Part shown: positions 24,934 to 34,612 of the stretch, in pieces | Numbering within the stretch: position 1 is the stretch's first letter | How the letters are laid out: each line of letters starts with the position of its first letter | Assembly (NCBI GenBank): GCA_964412375.1 | Contig: CAYPOD010000006.1 | Span: forward strand, 1 to 64,000 | Origin: CADEDV01 sp964412375 | GTDB lineage: Bacteria > Bacteroidota > Bacteroidia > Chitinophagales > Chitinophagaceae | DNA length: 64,000 nucleotides | Direction: 5' to 3' | Translations under genes and position numbers: made by a program | The notes under the pieces: generated by a model | Databases searched by the model: none | Told to the model about the DNA's origin: nothing | Seen by the model: the letters and a program-made list of their open reading frames with translations, nothing else

Positions 24934-26232
24934 ATGACTTTAACCCAATCACCATATATCCTCTACTCTGACGGCAAAGGAAACATCTTTGAAGATACAT
25001 CACTGTTTGTAACCGGCAGGAGTGGCTGGGATGCATTGCCGGTGCCGGAAGACGAGTGGATCGAACTACCCGATGGCGGTTCTTTATATGAACTGCCGGG
25101 CCGAAGAGGAATTGGTATTGATGCGATTACAGGAGAAATGCGTTTATGTGAAAAAGGCTGGGCTGTTGCAGCATTTATTCCTCCGGCACATACCGGTTTT
25201 TACCTGGCTGCTTATGAAACTTCACCGGATGCGCCTACACTTCCTTTGTTTTGCTATACAGCTGCCGGTTGGTATGACGAAAAGTTTTATGTACCCGCCA
25301 CGAGAATTGAGCCGGACATACGGCAGGATTGTGCCGGTTACGATCAAAAGAAAGTGGAAGAAGGTGTACGGCTTTTGCAAAAACATTATCCGCATAACCG
25401 CCTCGTTGAACACCTGACGAATAATTGTGCCCTCACCTATCATTGCCCGGCAGCAAGAAATTTTTCATTGGGCAGATGGGAATGCCCTGTGCCGGTTTCA
25501 CCAGCCTGCAATGCCAATTGTGTGGGCTGTATTTCTTTGCAACCGGATGAAGAACCTATTGTATCAACACAGGACCGTCTGACGTTTAAACCAACTCCTG
25601 AAGAAATTGTAGAGTTCACCGTTCCGCACCTGGAACAAGCCCCCTATCCTATCATCAGTTTTGGACAGGGCTGCGAAGGCGAGCCGCTGCTGATGTGGGA
25701 AACCATCCGTGATGCCATTATTGAAATAAGAAAGCATACGGATAAAGGCAGCATCAATATCAACACCAATGGCTCTAAGCCGGATGCAGTGAAAGCATTG
25801 TGCGAAGCAGGATTGGATTCCATTCGTGTCAGCACCAACTCGGCACGTAGAGAAATTTACATGCCCTACTATCGTCCCAATAATTATGACTTTGATGATA
25901 TTGTGGAAAGCCTGAAAGTGGTAAACTCCTTTGGCGGCTGGACGTCCATCAATTATTTTGTTTTTCCCGGTATGACAGACAGTGTGGCCGAATATGAAGC
26001 ATTGAGAAAACTCATTAAAGAAACGGGGTTGAAGATGATCCAGTGGCGCAATTTCAATATTGACCCCGACTGGTATCTGGGAAAAATAGGTGTGGCTGAT
26101 ACCGGTGAATGTATGGGAGTGAAACAACTGCAGCAACTGATCCGTGAAGAATTCCCTCATTTGAAATATGGCTATTTCAATCCGCCGATTGAAAGGATCA
26201 AAGGAAGGTTTGAAATGGATTTTGCACATTAA
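24934..26232 (+). CDS. Radical SAM domain protein
   Basis: 432 residues. The [4Fe-4S]-binding CxxxCxxC motif is ACNANCVGC (residues about 193-201), followed by the SAM-binding GQGCEGEPLL near 246 and INTNGSKPDAVKALCEAGLDSIRVS near 280. The first 180 residues are a distinct N-terminal domain with no recognised motif. Radical SAM enzymes cleave S-adenosylmethionine to drive radical chemistry; substrate cannot be inferred. A C-terminal SPASM-type cysteine cluster is absent. It is followed within 18 bases by a transporter gene, suggesting that a product might be moved across the membrane. Confidence 0.9.
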   Translation: MTLTQSPYILYSDGKGNIFEDTSLFVTGRSGWDALPVPEDEWIELPDGGSLYELPGRRGIGIDAITGEMRLCEKGWAVAAFIPPAHTGFYLAAYETSPDAPTLPLFCYTAAGWYDEKFYVPATRIEPDIRQDCAGYDQKKVEEGVRLLQKHYPHNRLVEHLTNNCALTYHCPAARNFSLGRWECPVPVSPACNANCVGCISLQPDEEPIVSTQDRLTFKPTPEEIVEFTVPHLEQAPYPIISFGQGCEGEPLLMWETIRDAIIEIRKHTDKGSININTNGSKPDAVKALCEAGLDSIRVSTNSARREIYMPYYRPNNYDFDDIVESLKVVNSFGGWTSINYFVFPGMTDSVAEYEALRKLIKETGLKMIQWRNFNIDPDWYLGKIGVADTGECMGVKQLQQLIREEFPHLKYGYFNPPIERIKGRFEMDFAH

Positions 26233-26250
26233 CAGATATACCTGCCAGTT

Positions 26251-27150
26251 TTGTCTCAACGAAAAATAATTACCGGGATCAGCCTGGCTGTTCTCGCCAC
26301 CATCATCTGGTCGGGAAATTTTGTTGTTGCCCGCGGCATCTACAAAGAAGTGCCCCCGGTGAGCCTGGCATTCTGGCGTTGGATTTGTGCCACCATCATA
26401 CTGCTGCCTTTTGCCTGGAAATATTTTAAAAAAGAATGGCCGGTGGTGAAACGTTCCTGGCTCTTTTTTATCGTGGCTGGCATGACGGGTATTTCCATGT
26501 TCAATACGTTTGTATATATCGGCGGACAATACAGCACTGCTATCAATCTTGCCATCATCGGCACCACTTCTTCGCCGGTCTTTTCTGTAATACTGGCCAG
26601 GATCTTTCTCAAAGAAAGTATTGGCTGGGCAAAGGTTACCGGTATTGCTCTTTGTATAACTGGCATCCTCTACCTGTTATCAAACGGGGACTTTCAAAAT
26701 CTGCTCTACTTCCGGTTCTCAAAAGGAGACTGGTGGGTGCTGGCGGCGGCCGTTTCGTTTGCCATTTACAACACGATGGTAAAAAGAAAACCTGCTGCAG
26801 TTTCGCCGGTTAACTTTCTCTTTGTGGCATTCTGCGCTGGCACTTTGTTGTTGCTTCCCTTTTACCTGTGGGAAACATCTTATAGTGCACCCATCGTATG
26901 GAACGGCAACCTGCTGCTCATTATTCTCTATTTAGGTCTCGGCGCTTCTGTCATTTGCTTTTTGATATGGAATATTGCCATCCGCAACCTCGGTGCTGGC
27001 AGGGCGGCCATTTTTGGCAATCTCATTCCTGTTTTCAGCAGTATTGAAGCGGTGTTCATACTGGATGAATCATTCTCTAATATACATATCATCAGCATAC
27101 TGCTTGTATTTGCGGGCATAGTTCTGGCCAATCTTCATTTCCGGCGATGA
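26251..27150 (+). CDS. EamA/DMT-family transporter
   Basis: 299 residues with ten predicted membrane helices in two five-helix repeats (GNFVVARGIYKEVPPVSLAFWRW in the first, FGNLIPVFSSIEAVFILDESFS in the second), typical of the 10-TM drug/metabolite exporter family. The start is TTG at 26251; no ATG or GTG lies nearer the first helix. The family exports amino acids, nucleosides or drugs. Being 18 bases after the radical SAM gene it may be in the same transcript. Confidence 0.88.
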   Translation: MSQRKIITGISLAVLATIIWSGNFVVARGIYKEVPPVSLAFWRWICATIILLPFAWKYFKKEWPVVKRSWLFFIVAGMTGISMFNTFVYIGGQYSTAINLAIIGTTSSPVFSVILARIFLKESIGWAKVTGIALCITGILYLLSNGDFQNLLYFRFSKGDWWVLAAAVSFAIYNTMVKRKPAAVSPVNFLFVAFCAGTLLLLPFYLWETSYSAPIVWNGNLLLIILYLGLGASVICFLIWNIAIRNLGAGRAAIFGNLIPVFSSIEAVFILDESFSNIHIISILLVFAGIVLANLHFRR

Positions 27151-27177
27151 ATTATATTTACAAACATTACTGACCCG

Positions 27178-28359
27178 TTGCAAAAAAGACCAAAACATAT
27201 TTTGCCGCTTATTGTGCTTTCCCAGTTTGCAGGCACATCATTATGGTTTGTTGGCAATGCAGTGTTGCCCGAATTGACGGAAGTGCTGCAACTCAGTAAA
27301 TATGCAGTAAGCCATGTTACCTCAGCGGTAATGCTGGGGTTTATTACCGGTACATTACTGTTTGCCTTTTTATCACTGGCTGACCGCTTTTCACCAGCCC
27401 GCTTGTTTTTTATCAGTTCATTGTTCGGCGCTTTTTTTAATGCGTCGGTAGCCTGGTGGGCTACAGACGCAACCCTGCTTTTTATTTTCCGGTTTCTGAC
27501 CGGTGTTTGTATTGCAGGTATTTATCCAGTGGGTATGAAAATAGCCGCCGACTGGTATGATAAGGGTTTAGGCAAAGCGTTGGGTTTTTTATTAGGTGCC
27601 CTGATGCTGGGTACGGCTTTCCCGCATTTGTTAAAGAACCGCGAATTTGAACTATCGTGGCAATCTGTACTTTACTACACCTCAGCTTTTGCACTGGCCG
27701 GTGGTATTATTATTTGGCTTTGGGTGGGAGACGGACCTTTTCGTAAAAGATCAGGAAATTTTCAGTGGAATACATTCCGTGTGATTTTTAGTTCTAAAAA
27801 ATGGCGGCAGGCTGCATTCGGTTATTTTGGACATATGTGGGAGCTCTACACTGTTTGGGGTTTTACCCCGCTGATACTGGAATTGTATGCCCAAAAAAAT
27901 AACCTGTCGCTGAATATCCCGCTGTGGAGCTTTGCTGTTATCGCTATCGGTTGTATAGCAAGTATAACAGGCGGTTATCTTTCCCAAAAATGGGGCAGTG
28001 CCAAAGTGGCATTTATTGCTTTGTTCATTTCCGGTTGCTGTTGCCTGTTCTCACCCTTGTTTTTTTCTTTACCTGTAATATTTTTCGTTGCCTGTATGCT
28101 TTTATGGGGATTTACAGTTTCTCCCGATTCGCCTCAGTTTTCCACTCTTGTGGCGCAGCATGCACCCGAACACCTGAGAGGCACCGCCCTGACGATCTAT
28201 AATTCAATCGGATTTGCTATCACCGTTATCAGCCTGCAGGTGACTGACAGGGTTTTTCATTCCAATAGTTTTATTTCAGGAGAAAATACATTCATCATCT
28301 TAGCCATCGGACCTTTATTGGGACTTATTTCGATGCAACGGTTTATCAGAAACAAATAA
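27178..28359 (+). CDS. Major facilitator superfamily transporter
   Basis: 393 residues with about 12 membrane helices; MFS-A type loop signature SLADRFSPARLFFISS after helix 2 and CIAGIYPVGMKIAADW near 113. Initiated by TTG at 27178. It resembles the YNFM/CynX-type anion or aromatic-acid carriers in length, but the substrate cannot be read. It follows the EamA gene by 27 bases, in the same direction, so the three genes 24934-28359 may form one operon with two successive TTG starts. Confidence 0.87.
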   Translation: MQKRPKHILPLIVLSQFAGTSLWFVGNAVLPELTEVLQLSKYAVSHVTSAVMLGFITGTLLFAFLSLADRFSPARLFFISSLFGAFFNASVAWWATDATLLFIFRFLTGVCIAGIYPVGMKIAADWYDKGLGKALGFLLGALMLGTAFPHLLKNREFELSWQSVLYYTSAFALAGGIIIWLWVGDGPFRKRSGNFQWNTFRVIFSSKKWRQAAFGYFGHMWELYTVWGFTPLILELYAQKNNLSLNIPLWSFAVIAIGCIASITGGYLSQKWGSAKVAFIALFISGCCCLFSPLFFSLPVIFFVACMLLWGFTVSPDSPQFSTLVAQHAPEHLRGTALTIYNSIGFAITVISLQVTDRVFHSNSFISGENTFIILAIGPLLGLISMQRFIRNK

Positions 28360-28364
28360 GCTGT

Positions 28365-29249
28365 TTATTTTTCTAATTCAGCTTTTACCCAGGCGATCAT
28401 TTCCAGCAGATACTCAGGTGGTTCACTCACACCGGGATATTCCTTGTAAAACAATTTTAATGCTGCCTGGTAGTCATTTAATGCTTCCGAAAATTTTTGT
28501 TGTAATACAAAGAGATCTGCCCGTAAAGAATACCCCTCCAGGGAAGCGGAATTCTTTTTCAGCAACCGCTCTGCATAGATCATACCATTTGCTGCATCGC
28601 CTGTATGCCAGTGATACTTTCCACTGCGCAGCATCATCTCTTCACTCTCAACCACAGCAACAGGCATATTGGCTTCCATCACTTCAATTTGTACAAAGCC
28701 GCTGCTTTTGTCATACAGCGTCGCAGCCAGGTTATACTTACCTGCTGGTAGCATTTTCCATTCAGCCGCATTGATACCAAACCATACTTTATAAAACCCT
28801 TTTTCATCCAATACAGCCACAGGTGCTGAACCCGGATTGGGCAAAGCCCTGATGGTTATACTATATTCCTTGCCGTTTGTTTCATTGAGCAATTTCCAGT
28901 GTATAATTGAATGCCACGGTTTATCTATACTTCCTATTGACAGAGGCTGTACTTTTTTCTTACTATTGATTATTTCCTGCTTCTCCTTGTCATATTCTTC
29001 CCGGCTGATCTTATTTGTCCTTAACAACTCATCCAGTTCATGAAGTCGTCTGTTACCGGCATTATTCCATCGCTGGTTTTCCTGCGCCTCTTTGTTTACG
29101 ATTGAAAGGGTCAGCAGCACAGGTTCGTCCTTAAATATTTTCACAGCCTTTTTATAATTCACCTGCAGGGTAAGCTGCTGTGCAAGAACAGATGAATAAA
29201 GAAAAAAATAGAATAAAGATGTAAGCAGGTATAAAACAAAAGATTTCAT
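28365..29249 (-). CDS. Secreted protein of unknown function, operon partner of the giant metzincin-like protein
   Basis: 294 residues with a signal peptide (YLLTSLFYFFLYSSVLAQ). An N-terminal beta domain (residues about 22-200) contains a charged helical insert NRRLHELDELLRTNKISREEYDKEKQEI, followed by a TPR-like C-terminus (SASLEGYSLRADLFVLQQKFSEALNDYQAALKLFYK). No catalytic residue set is seen. The gene starts 21 bases after the stop of the 1378-residue protein and shares its strand, so the two are probably made together and may form a complex. Confidence 0.75.
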   Translation of the reverse strand: MKSFVLYLLTSLFYFFLYSSVLAQQLTLQVNYKKAVKIFKDEPVLLTLSIVNKEAQENQRWNNAGNRRLHELDELLRTNKISREEYDKEKQEIINSKKKVQPLSIGSIDKPWHSIIHWKLLNETNGKEYSITIRALPNPGSAPVAVLDEKGFYKVWFGINAAEWKMLPAGKYNLAATLYDKSSGFVQIEVMEANMPVAVVESEEMMLRSGKYHWHTGDAANGMIYAERLLKKNSASLEGYSLRADLFVLQQKFSEALNDYQAALKLFYKEYPGVSEPPEYLLEMIAWVKAELEK

Positions 29250-29270
29250 GATCGTACATTTAAAAGTTGA

Positions 29271-32200
29271 TCACCGGTTACCACAGGATTTTGGCACCTT
29301 TCCAACACCAGACACTCTTATCTGCCCTTTACAATTTCCCCTTTTATCAGCCGCATCCCTGAATCGCTGGTTGCTGGCATTATAGCCTGTTCCAGACGGG
29401 CTATTGCACAAAGCCGAACCAATTTCCTCTGGATTGAAGCCCTGGATGATCGTTCCCACATTATCGTATCGCATGACACAGCTTACATTACCGCTGCGAA
29501 GACCCCTGATCTTGTCAAAAGAATTTTCTGAGCCCGGATCACCTTCTCCATGATGACAAACATTATTGCCGTGTAATAACTCATGTGCCACCACTGCTGA
29601 AAGTTTATCTGTATAATTGATATTTCTTTTCTCGGCTACTGACTGAATTTTTCCCGTATAAATCCTGATCTGGTTTTCCATATTAGGGATCGTAGGCTGA
29701 CCGAGCGGTGAAAAGGCAATGCCCAATAAAGATGAATGATCTCCCAGGTCTACAAGATGCAAACCCATCTGGTCAACAACATGGGTGGCTTTCGTTGAAT
29801 TAAAGTTTACGACCCGTTTATCATCTCCGTTGTATTGCGATTCGCTGATTTCATACACATCCAGCTCAGAAATATTATCATACAACGTAATGCTCAGGTT
29901 GTCTTCGTTGCGGATGAAAATATTTTTCACCATGTAATTCGACCGGACATGCTGTACACCCCCAGCCGCTGCCAGTGTTTTAAACCCCCTGTATTCTTCA
30001 TAAGTTGTCAACCCATCCCCTTTAAACCCATCTCCGGCAGGTGTATCATCTTCGTCCACGTTGTTTGCCACCGGGTCTCTCATTCTAACATTACCCAATG
30101 TTGTCCAACCGTTATCAGCTATATGATTTTCATCAATATCATGCGGAATGGTGACCCTGTTATCGGTATATTCTGTTTTTTTCTGGCGCCGGTCCGGGTG
30201 TTGCACATCAGCTTTTTTCACCGGGATGGATACATACAATGGCTTGCCTTCTGTTTTTCCCTTTTTATGTGCATTGGCAAAGCTCCTGAAAAATCCATAG
30301 GCACCGAAATCTCTTGAATAAACTATGATACGATGTTCCCTCACGGGTCTTTCTGTTCTTGCTTCCTGGTATAATTCTTTTTCAGAACACTTGCCTTTTC
30401 CTTTTTCATCATTAAAAACCTCATGGCCTGTTTCTTTTTTTAGCTGTAAGTCGCGGCATTCGTCAGCATCTTTTAAGATGGGATCATTCATGCAAATACC
30501 TTTTTCTTCAGAAACATTCAGCAATTCAAAAAAATGTATCCGGCACATATGAGAAACAGCCGGCACCCAGTTATTGCCAAGCCTGTACATCAGTTCCGAT
30601 TTTAGCTCAATATGATTACTATCTTCCGGTAGCCAGTTCAAAGGCGGGTGACTGAGCTTTACACCAGGTCTGTAAATTTTTAATGTAAAAACATCAGACT
30701 CTTTCGTTTTATCTGTTCGCTGACCCGGGGGATTCTTTATGGTCACCTTTATTTTCACTTCGATCACATTCTTATTTGCTGCCATTTCAAGCGGCGCTTC
30801 ATACACAACATACTGACCATTTGAGCTGAGCAAAAATTTGCCTCCTCCTGAAACAATGGTCCAGTTCCAGATGATATTATCCGCATAATTGCGTTGCACC
30901 GGCTGTGTTGGACACTGACCCGCAGAAACACATTCCACCTTCATCACATCCATATCCTGCTGATCCTGTGACTTTAGAACAATCCATTGCCCCAGCACCA
31001 TCGTATCATTTTGCGCCACTGCCGGCAACTGAATGACGGGTTTCACCAGGTCATCCAATTGCTCCCAGCCCGGCCCCTTGATGCTGCAGGTGCCTTTCAC
31101 TTCCGGCACCGTTGCCACAACCGGTAAACGGTACTTCTCACTGGTAATTTCAATTTCATATTTATCCGGGTTTGATTTCTTTCTTTTTGTTTTGATGGTT
31201 ATATTCTTTGTCTGTGTCTCATCGAGCACCGGTGAGCCGTCATCTATCACCTGCAACTGAATGACTGTAATAAAGGTTGTATCCGTATTTTTCACAGGCA
31301 GCGGTACATAAGGCGGCCTGAATATCACATGCTCTCCCAAATCTGTCATTTCATTTTCTGAAGCACAGCCCAGTTTTACAAATACACCTTCACCTGATGT
31401 GATGGCCCATTCAAATCTTACTTTGCCATTCAATGCCACTATCTTTTCGCTTTTTGTGTCAGGACAATCCGGTTTACTCGGATCACAGACGATCTTTACC
31501 CTGTCAATATCTGCCCCTTCAGCTTCCAGTGTGATAAATTCATCCCGGTACATCGAGGAGCCCGTACCGATACCAATCTGATTTGCTTTTAACCCACCGT
31601 CCATTTTAGGATCACCCATATCACTCAAAATGGGCATACAGCTTTTTTGTCTTTCTACAGGTGGAATATTGCCCTCATAGTTTCCAACATAGGGACATTC
31701 GCTTCCATCTTCGCATTTTATGACCCCGTTCACCTGCAAAACATAATTTCCAGTGCCGAGAATATTTACAGCCACCCCGGGGCCATCATCTCTGCCCGCA
31801 ATAGCGATCACACCGGCACCAACAGAAACTTTCCATTTATAAGTGATCGTTACTGTGCCGCATTTAGCCGGAATACCGGATTGCGGACAAGGTTTGTTTT
31901 TGCAACCTCCGGTCACATTAGTTGTAAAATGTAATTGCCCGTCTTTTGTAAGAGGTGACGGAATCATTGCTCCCGCTAAAGTGCATTCACATTCACACTT
32001 CACTCTTTCAGTAGTTACAGGTGGTCTTGTCGGATCGCCGGTCACCGGAGGATTGGTATCCGGTGGTCTAGTATCTGTGCCCGGTCCGGGAGGAGTAACC
32101 AGTTGTCCTGACTGATCAGCACAGGTTGTCGTTACACATACAGTTCCATCTACACAGGTAACTGTGACTTTCACACAAACAACAAAAGCGCCATTTTTTT

Positions 32201-33407
32201 TTGGGCGGACATTTACGGAAGCCGTATTTAATTTGCCGGTCAAATCAACATTCTCTTTTCCGCTTAATATGCTCCATTCATAGGCAGTGCCCAAAACGGA
32301 ACAGCCGGGAAATGTATTTATACCAATTCCATATTGTCCCTTGCAGGCAGGTTTTGCCTCAGCCTTATAAGTGTTACCGCTTTTTGTTACGGTTGCCGTA
32401 ACCGAACATTCACATGACTTTTTAATATAGCCCGGGGGAACTTCCGAAGTCGGGTTGGCATTTGCCACCACATCCGGGAGATCAAGGTTAATGCTTACAG
32501 TGAAGTTCCCTGTAGCAATACTTACAGCCGGGCAATGCTGAACATATACGCCATGCAGGCTGTCAGGAATGGGCATTATGGGAATTACCTGGAGGTTGCC
32601 TGAAGTCATGGAAACAATAGCCGGCGAAAGGTTGGCAATTGTGAGTACCGCCTTATCGGGCAAATTTTCCAGCCCTGTAATTTTAATATCAATAAATGTG
32701 CTTTGTCCTTTTTTCAGATTCAAATTTCCCGTGTTAATCTGCATATCCACCCCGGAAACTGTTCTTTCACACTTGTCTTCATTATCCTCCCTCACTGTCA
32801 TTGTTTGAAATCCTTTGGCTTCCTTAGGAAAAAGAATGATACTTTGCCGGGGTGATTCTGCCAATACCTGTGCCGGCTGACCGCCTACCATACATTGGGT
32901 TGTTGCGGTTTTACCGTCAAAAATCCCTGTGATCCTAAAAGGATCCCCGGTCAGCCCATGTGAAGGAATGAAGCAATCTGCAGCAGGCAATTCCGTAGCC
33001 TGTTGTTCAAACGGGTGGCTGAGTTGTTGCAAACGTTTGCCGGATTCATTTAATAGTTCCACATTGTAGCCTGGTCTTTTTTCCTTCGAAATCATCCAAT
33101 CAAACACTAAAGAACGTGTTTGCAAATTGATTTTTTTGTCCTCTATCCGGACTACATAGTTCATCAGTGTTGCAAGATTCTTTTCTAATTGCTTTGCATT
33201 TTTTCCTGAAGGCTCGGTCACCACAGTACCCGACACTTGTTCGCCGGGGTAGATCTTATCAGGAAGATAAACCGTGACATTCCCTTCAGCGGTGTTAAAA
33301 GTTGCTGTAGTAAGTCCTTTGTGCGAAGTGATGGTCTGCGCCCTGGTTATTGATGCGGGTACAAGCAGGAATAAGAAGAGCACAGTGAGCAATTTGAATG
33401 TTCTCAT
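29271..33407 (-). CDS. Giant secreted protein with metzincin-like zinc-peptidase site
   Basis: 1378 residues with signal peptide (FKLLTVLFLFLLVPASITRAQ). Residues about 200-900 form several Ig/PKD-like beta modules rich in cysteine (CECSVTATV, CVKVTVTCVDG, CECECTL), separated by a Pro/Thr/Gly linker (PPGPGTDTRPPDTNPPVTG). A calcium-type acidic stretch (DIDENHIADNG, VDEDDTPAGDGFKGDG) precedes the C-terminal domain, which has HELLHGNNVCH (His1275, Glu1276, His1279, His1285) and a Met-turn-like SCVMRYDN (Met1312). That is the metzincin pattern HExxHxxGxxH with Asn for Gly. Activity is not shown. Probably a surface or extracellular protease or adhesin. Confidence 0.78.
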   Translation of the reverse strand: MRTFKLLTVLFLFLLVPASITRAQTITSHKGLTTATFNTAEGNVTVYLPDKIYPGEQVSGTVVTEPSGKNAKQLEKNLATLMNYVVRIEDKKINLQTRSLVFDWMISKEKRPGYNVELLNESGKRLQQLSHPFEQQATELPAADCFIPSHGLTGDPFRITGIFDGKTATTQCMVGGQPAQVLAESPRQSIILFPKEAKGFQTMTVREDNEDKCERTVSGVDMQINTGNLNLKKGQSTFIDIKITGLENLPDKAVLTIANLSPAIVSMTSGNLQVIPIMPIPDSLHGVYVQHCPAVSIATGNFTVSINLDLPDVVANANPTSEVPPGYIKKSCECSVTATVTKSGNTYKAEAKPACKGQYGIGINTFPGCSVLGTAYEWSILSGKENVDLTGKLNTASVNVRPKKNGAFVVCVKVTVTCVDGTVCVTTTCADQSGQLVTPPGPGTDTRPPDTNPPVTGDPTRPPVTTERVKCECECTLAGAMIPSPLTKDGQLHFTTNVTGGCKNKPCPQSGIPAKCGTVTITYKWKVSVGAGVIAIAGRDDGPGVAVNILGTGNYVLQVNGVIKCEDGSECPYVGNYEGNIPPVERQKSCMPILSDMGDPKMDGGLKANQIGIGTGSSMYRDEFITLEAEGADIDRVKIVCDPSKPDCPDTKSEKIVALNGKVRFEWAITSGEGVFVKLGCASENEMTDLGEHVIFRPPYVPLPVKNTDTTFITVIQLQVIDDGSPVLDETQTKNITIKTKRKKSNPDKYEIEITSEKYRLPVVATVPEVKGTCSIKGPGWEQLDDLVKPVIQLPAVAQNDTMVLGQWIVLKSQDQQDMDVMKVECVSAGQCPTQPVQRNYADNIIWNWTIVSGGGKFLLSSNGQYVVYEAPLEMAANKNVIEVKIKVTIKNPPGQRTDKTKESDVFTLKIYRPGVKLSHPPLNWLPEDSNHIELKSELMYRLGNNWVPAVSHMCRIHFFELLNVSEEKGICMNDPILKDADECRDLQLKKETGHEVFNDEKGKGKCSEKELYQEARTERPVREHRIIVYSRDFGAYGFFRSFANAHKKGKTEGKPLYVSIPVKKADVQHPDRRQKKTEYTDNRVTIPHDIDENHIADNGWTTLGNVRMRDPVANNVDEDDTPAGDGFKGDGLTTYEEYRGFKTLAAAGGVQHVRSNYMVKNIFIRNEDNLSITLYDNISELDVYEISESQYNGDDKRVVNFNSTKATHVVDQMGLHLVDLGDHSSLLGIAFSPLGQPTIPNMENQIRIYTGKIQSVAEKRNINYTDKLSAVVAHELLHGNNVCHHGEGDPGSENSFDKIRGLRSGNVSCVMRYDNVGTIIQGFNPEEIGSALCNSPSGTGYNASNQRFRDAADKRGNCKGQIRVSGVGKVPKSCGNR

Positions 33408-33618
33408 CTCTGTGCTTTGGATAAATGTAAAAGTATTTATATAAAATTCAGTAATATTTTATGCAGAGGCTGTGCATTTAGGAAAAAAGGTCAGCATCGG
33501 AGTATATGAGAAACCTGATTTAGAATCTTAACATTTCATAAATGTATGTTGCACGGCCTTTGCATCGTTAATAACAGGTGTGTATAAAGAGTCATGCCTT
33601 TCATTGATAATCAAAGCC

Positions 33619-33626
33619 TAAATTTG
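33619..33626 (+). promoter_or_regulatory. -7 box one base before an ATG
   Basis: TAAATTTG, exact TAnnTTTG match, one base before ATG 33628. Transcription starting about 7 bases further would begin after this ATG, so the ATG at 33646 is the likely start. Confidence 0.6.
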
Positions 33627-33645
33627 TATGAACAACGCTTACACC

Positions 33646-34515
33646 ATGTCTGCAACCCTTGAAGCAAAAAAGAATACACAAGCCACCATGATCACGGCTG
33701 GTTTTGCTGCATTTATGATCCTGCTGATGCTTTTCTGGAAATGGGAATTGCCTGTATTTGAAAAGCCCGTTACAGAAGCGGGCATTGAAGTGGAACTGAA
33801 CCTACCTGAAGAGCCCGAAGTGTTTGCCCGTGGTGGTGGTGGAGGCGGCAATCCCGTTCAGGCTACAGGTGCAGCAGGCCCCGCTCCTTATTCTCCTCCG
33901 GCTCCCGGTGATGATAAAGATGATTCAAGAGATATAGAAGATGACAATGATAAAACTACCCCGGCCATTCTGAAACCTGATGTTCCCAAACCTACAGCTA
34001 CAAAGATCAATACCAATAATACCCCTGTAAAAACAGCACCTAAGCCGGTTGAAACCCCTCCTGCCCCGCCACAACCAAGAGCGGTGGTTGGCCGCACTTT
34101 AGGTGGCAACAGCACAGGTGGTGGCGCTGCGGAAAATTATGACAGAAGCGGCGGCAGCGGATCGGGTTCAGGGGTTGGTACCGGTTCTGGCAGCGGAGGC
34201 GGCAGTGGTACAGGTGCCGGTGGTGGAAATGGATCTGGTGTGGGTGGCGGCAGCGGGCCTAGAGTGACAAGAGGCGACCGGAGAATTGTAAGCGCCTATG
34301 CTTTCCAGGGTGACCTTGATAAAGCAACCGTATATGCTGACATAAAAGTTTCTCCTGATGGTATCGGCCAGTTTGTGCAGTTTGCCCGTGGTTCAACAGC
34401 TACCGGGTCTTCTTACCGAACTGCGATATCCCAATATCTCCGCAACATGCGGTTTGATAAGTCAGATCATGAGTCATTGGTGACCGTACAGTTCAATTTC
34501 AGGGTCACTAACTAA
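33646..34515 (+). CDS. TonB-like energy-transducer family protein with Gly/Ser-rich linker
   Basis: 289 residues from ATG 33646. One N-terminal membrane segment (MITAGFAAFMILLMLFWKW), then an acidic/Pro linker (residues about 75-150), a strongly Gly/Ser-rich stretch (about 165-215) and a C-terminal beta domain (AYAFQGDLDKATVYADIKVSPDGIG ... ISQYLRNMRFDKSD) with the shape of a TonB C-terminal domain. It could energise outer-membrane receptors, but no exbB or exbD is near. Low-complexity regions may differ between strains. A clear terminator follows. Confidence 0.75.
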   Translation: MSATLEAKKNTQATMITAGFAAFMILLMLFWKWELPVFEKPVTEAGIEVELNLPEEPEVFARGGGGGGNPVQATGAAGPAPYSPPAPGDDKDDSRDIEDDNDKTTPAILKPDVPKPTATKINTNNTPVKTAPKPVETPPAPPQPRAVVGRTLGGNSTGGGAAENYDRSGGSGSGSGVGTGSGSGGGSGTGAGGGNGSGVGGGSGPRVTRGDRRIVSAYAFQGDLDKATVYADIKVSPDGIGQFVQFARGSTATGSSYRTAISQYLRNMRFDKSDHESLVTVQFNFRVTN

Positions 34516-34527
34516 TATAACTTTACA

Positions 34528-34557
34528 ACCGGCACAATCGCAAGTGCCGGTTTTTTT
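34528..34557 (+). terminator. Rho-independent terminator after the TonB-like gene
   Basis: Perfect 8-bp stem ACCGGCAC / GTGCCGGT, 8-base loop, then seven T. An apparent GTG start for the next gene (34544) lies inside the stem and is therefore unlikely. Confidence 0.9.
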
Positions 34558-34612
34558 CTGCTTATGCCTGAACAGACTTCTCCAAAACCGGCTGTATTCA
34601 CCTTATCAATAC

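Noticed and set aside
25564..26529. A 321-codon open frame on the minus strand opposite the radical SAM gene
   Set aside because: It lies wholly against strongly coding plus-strand sequence with clear CxxxCxxC motif, and has low-quality amino-acid composition (His, Phe and Gln rich), so it is a shadow.
34544..34612. A longer start (GTG 34544) for the HNH-like gene
   Set aside because: The first codons lie inside the right arm and T run of the terminator at 34528-34557, so translation from there is very unlikely.
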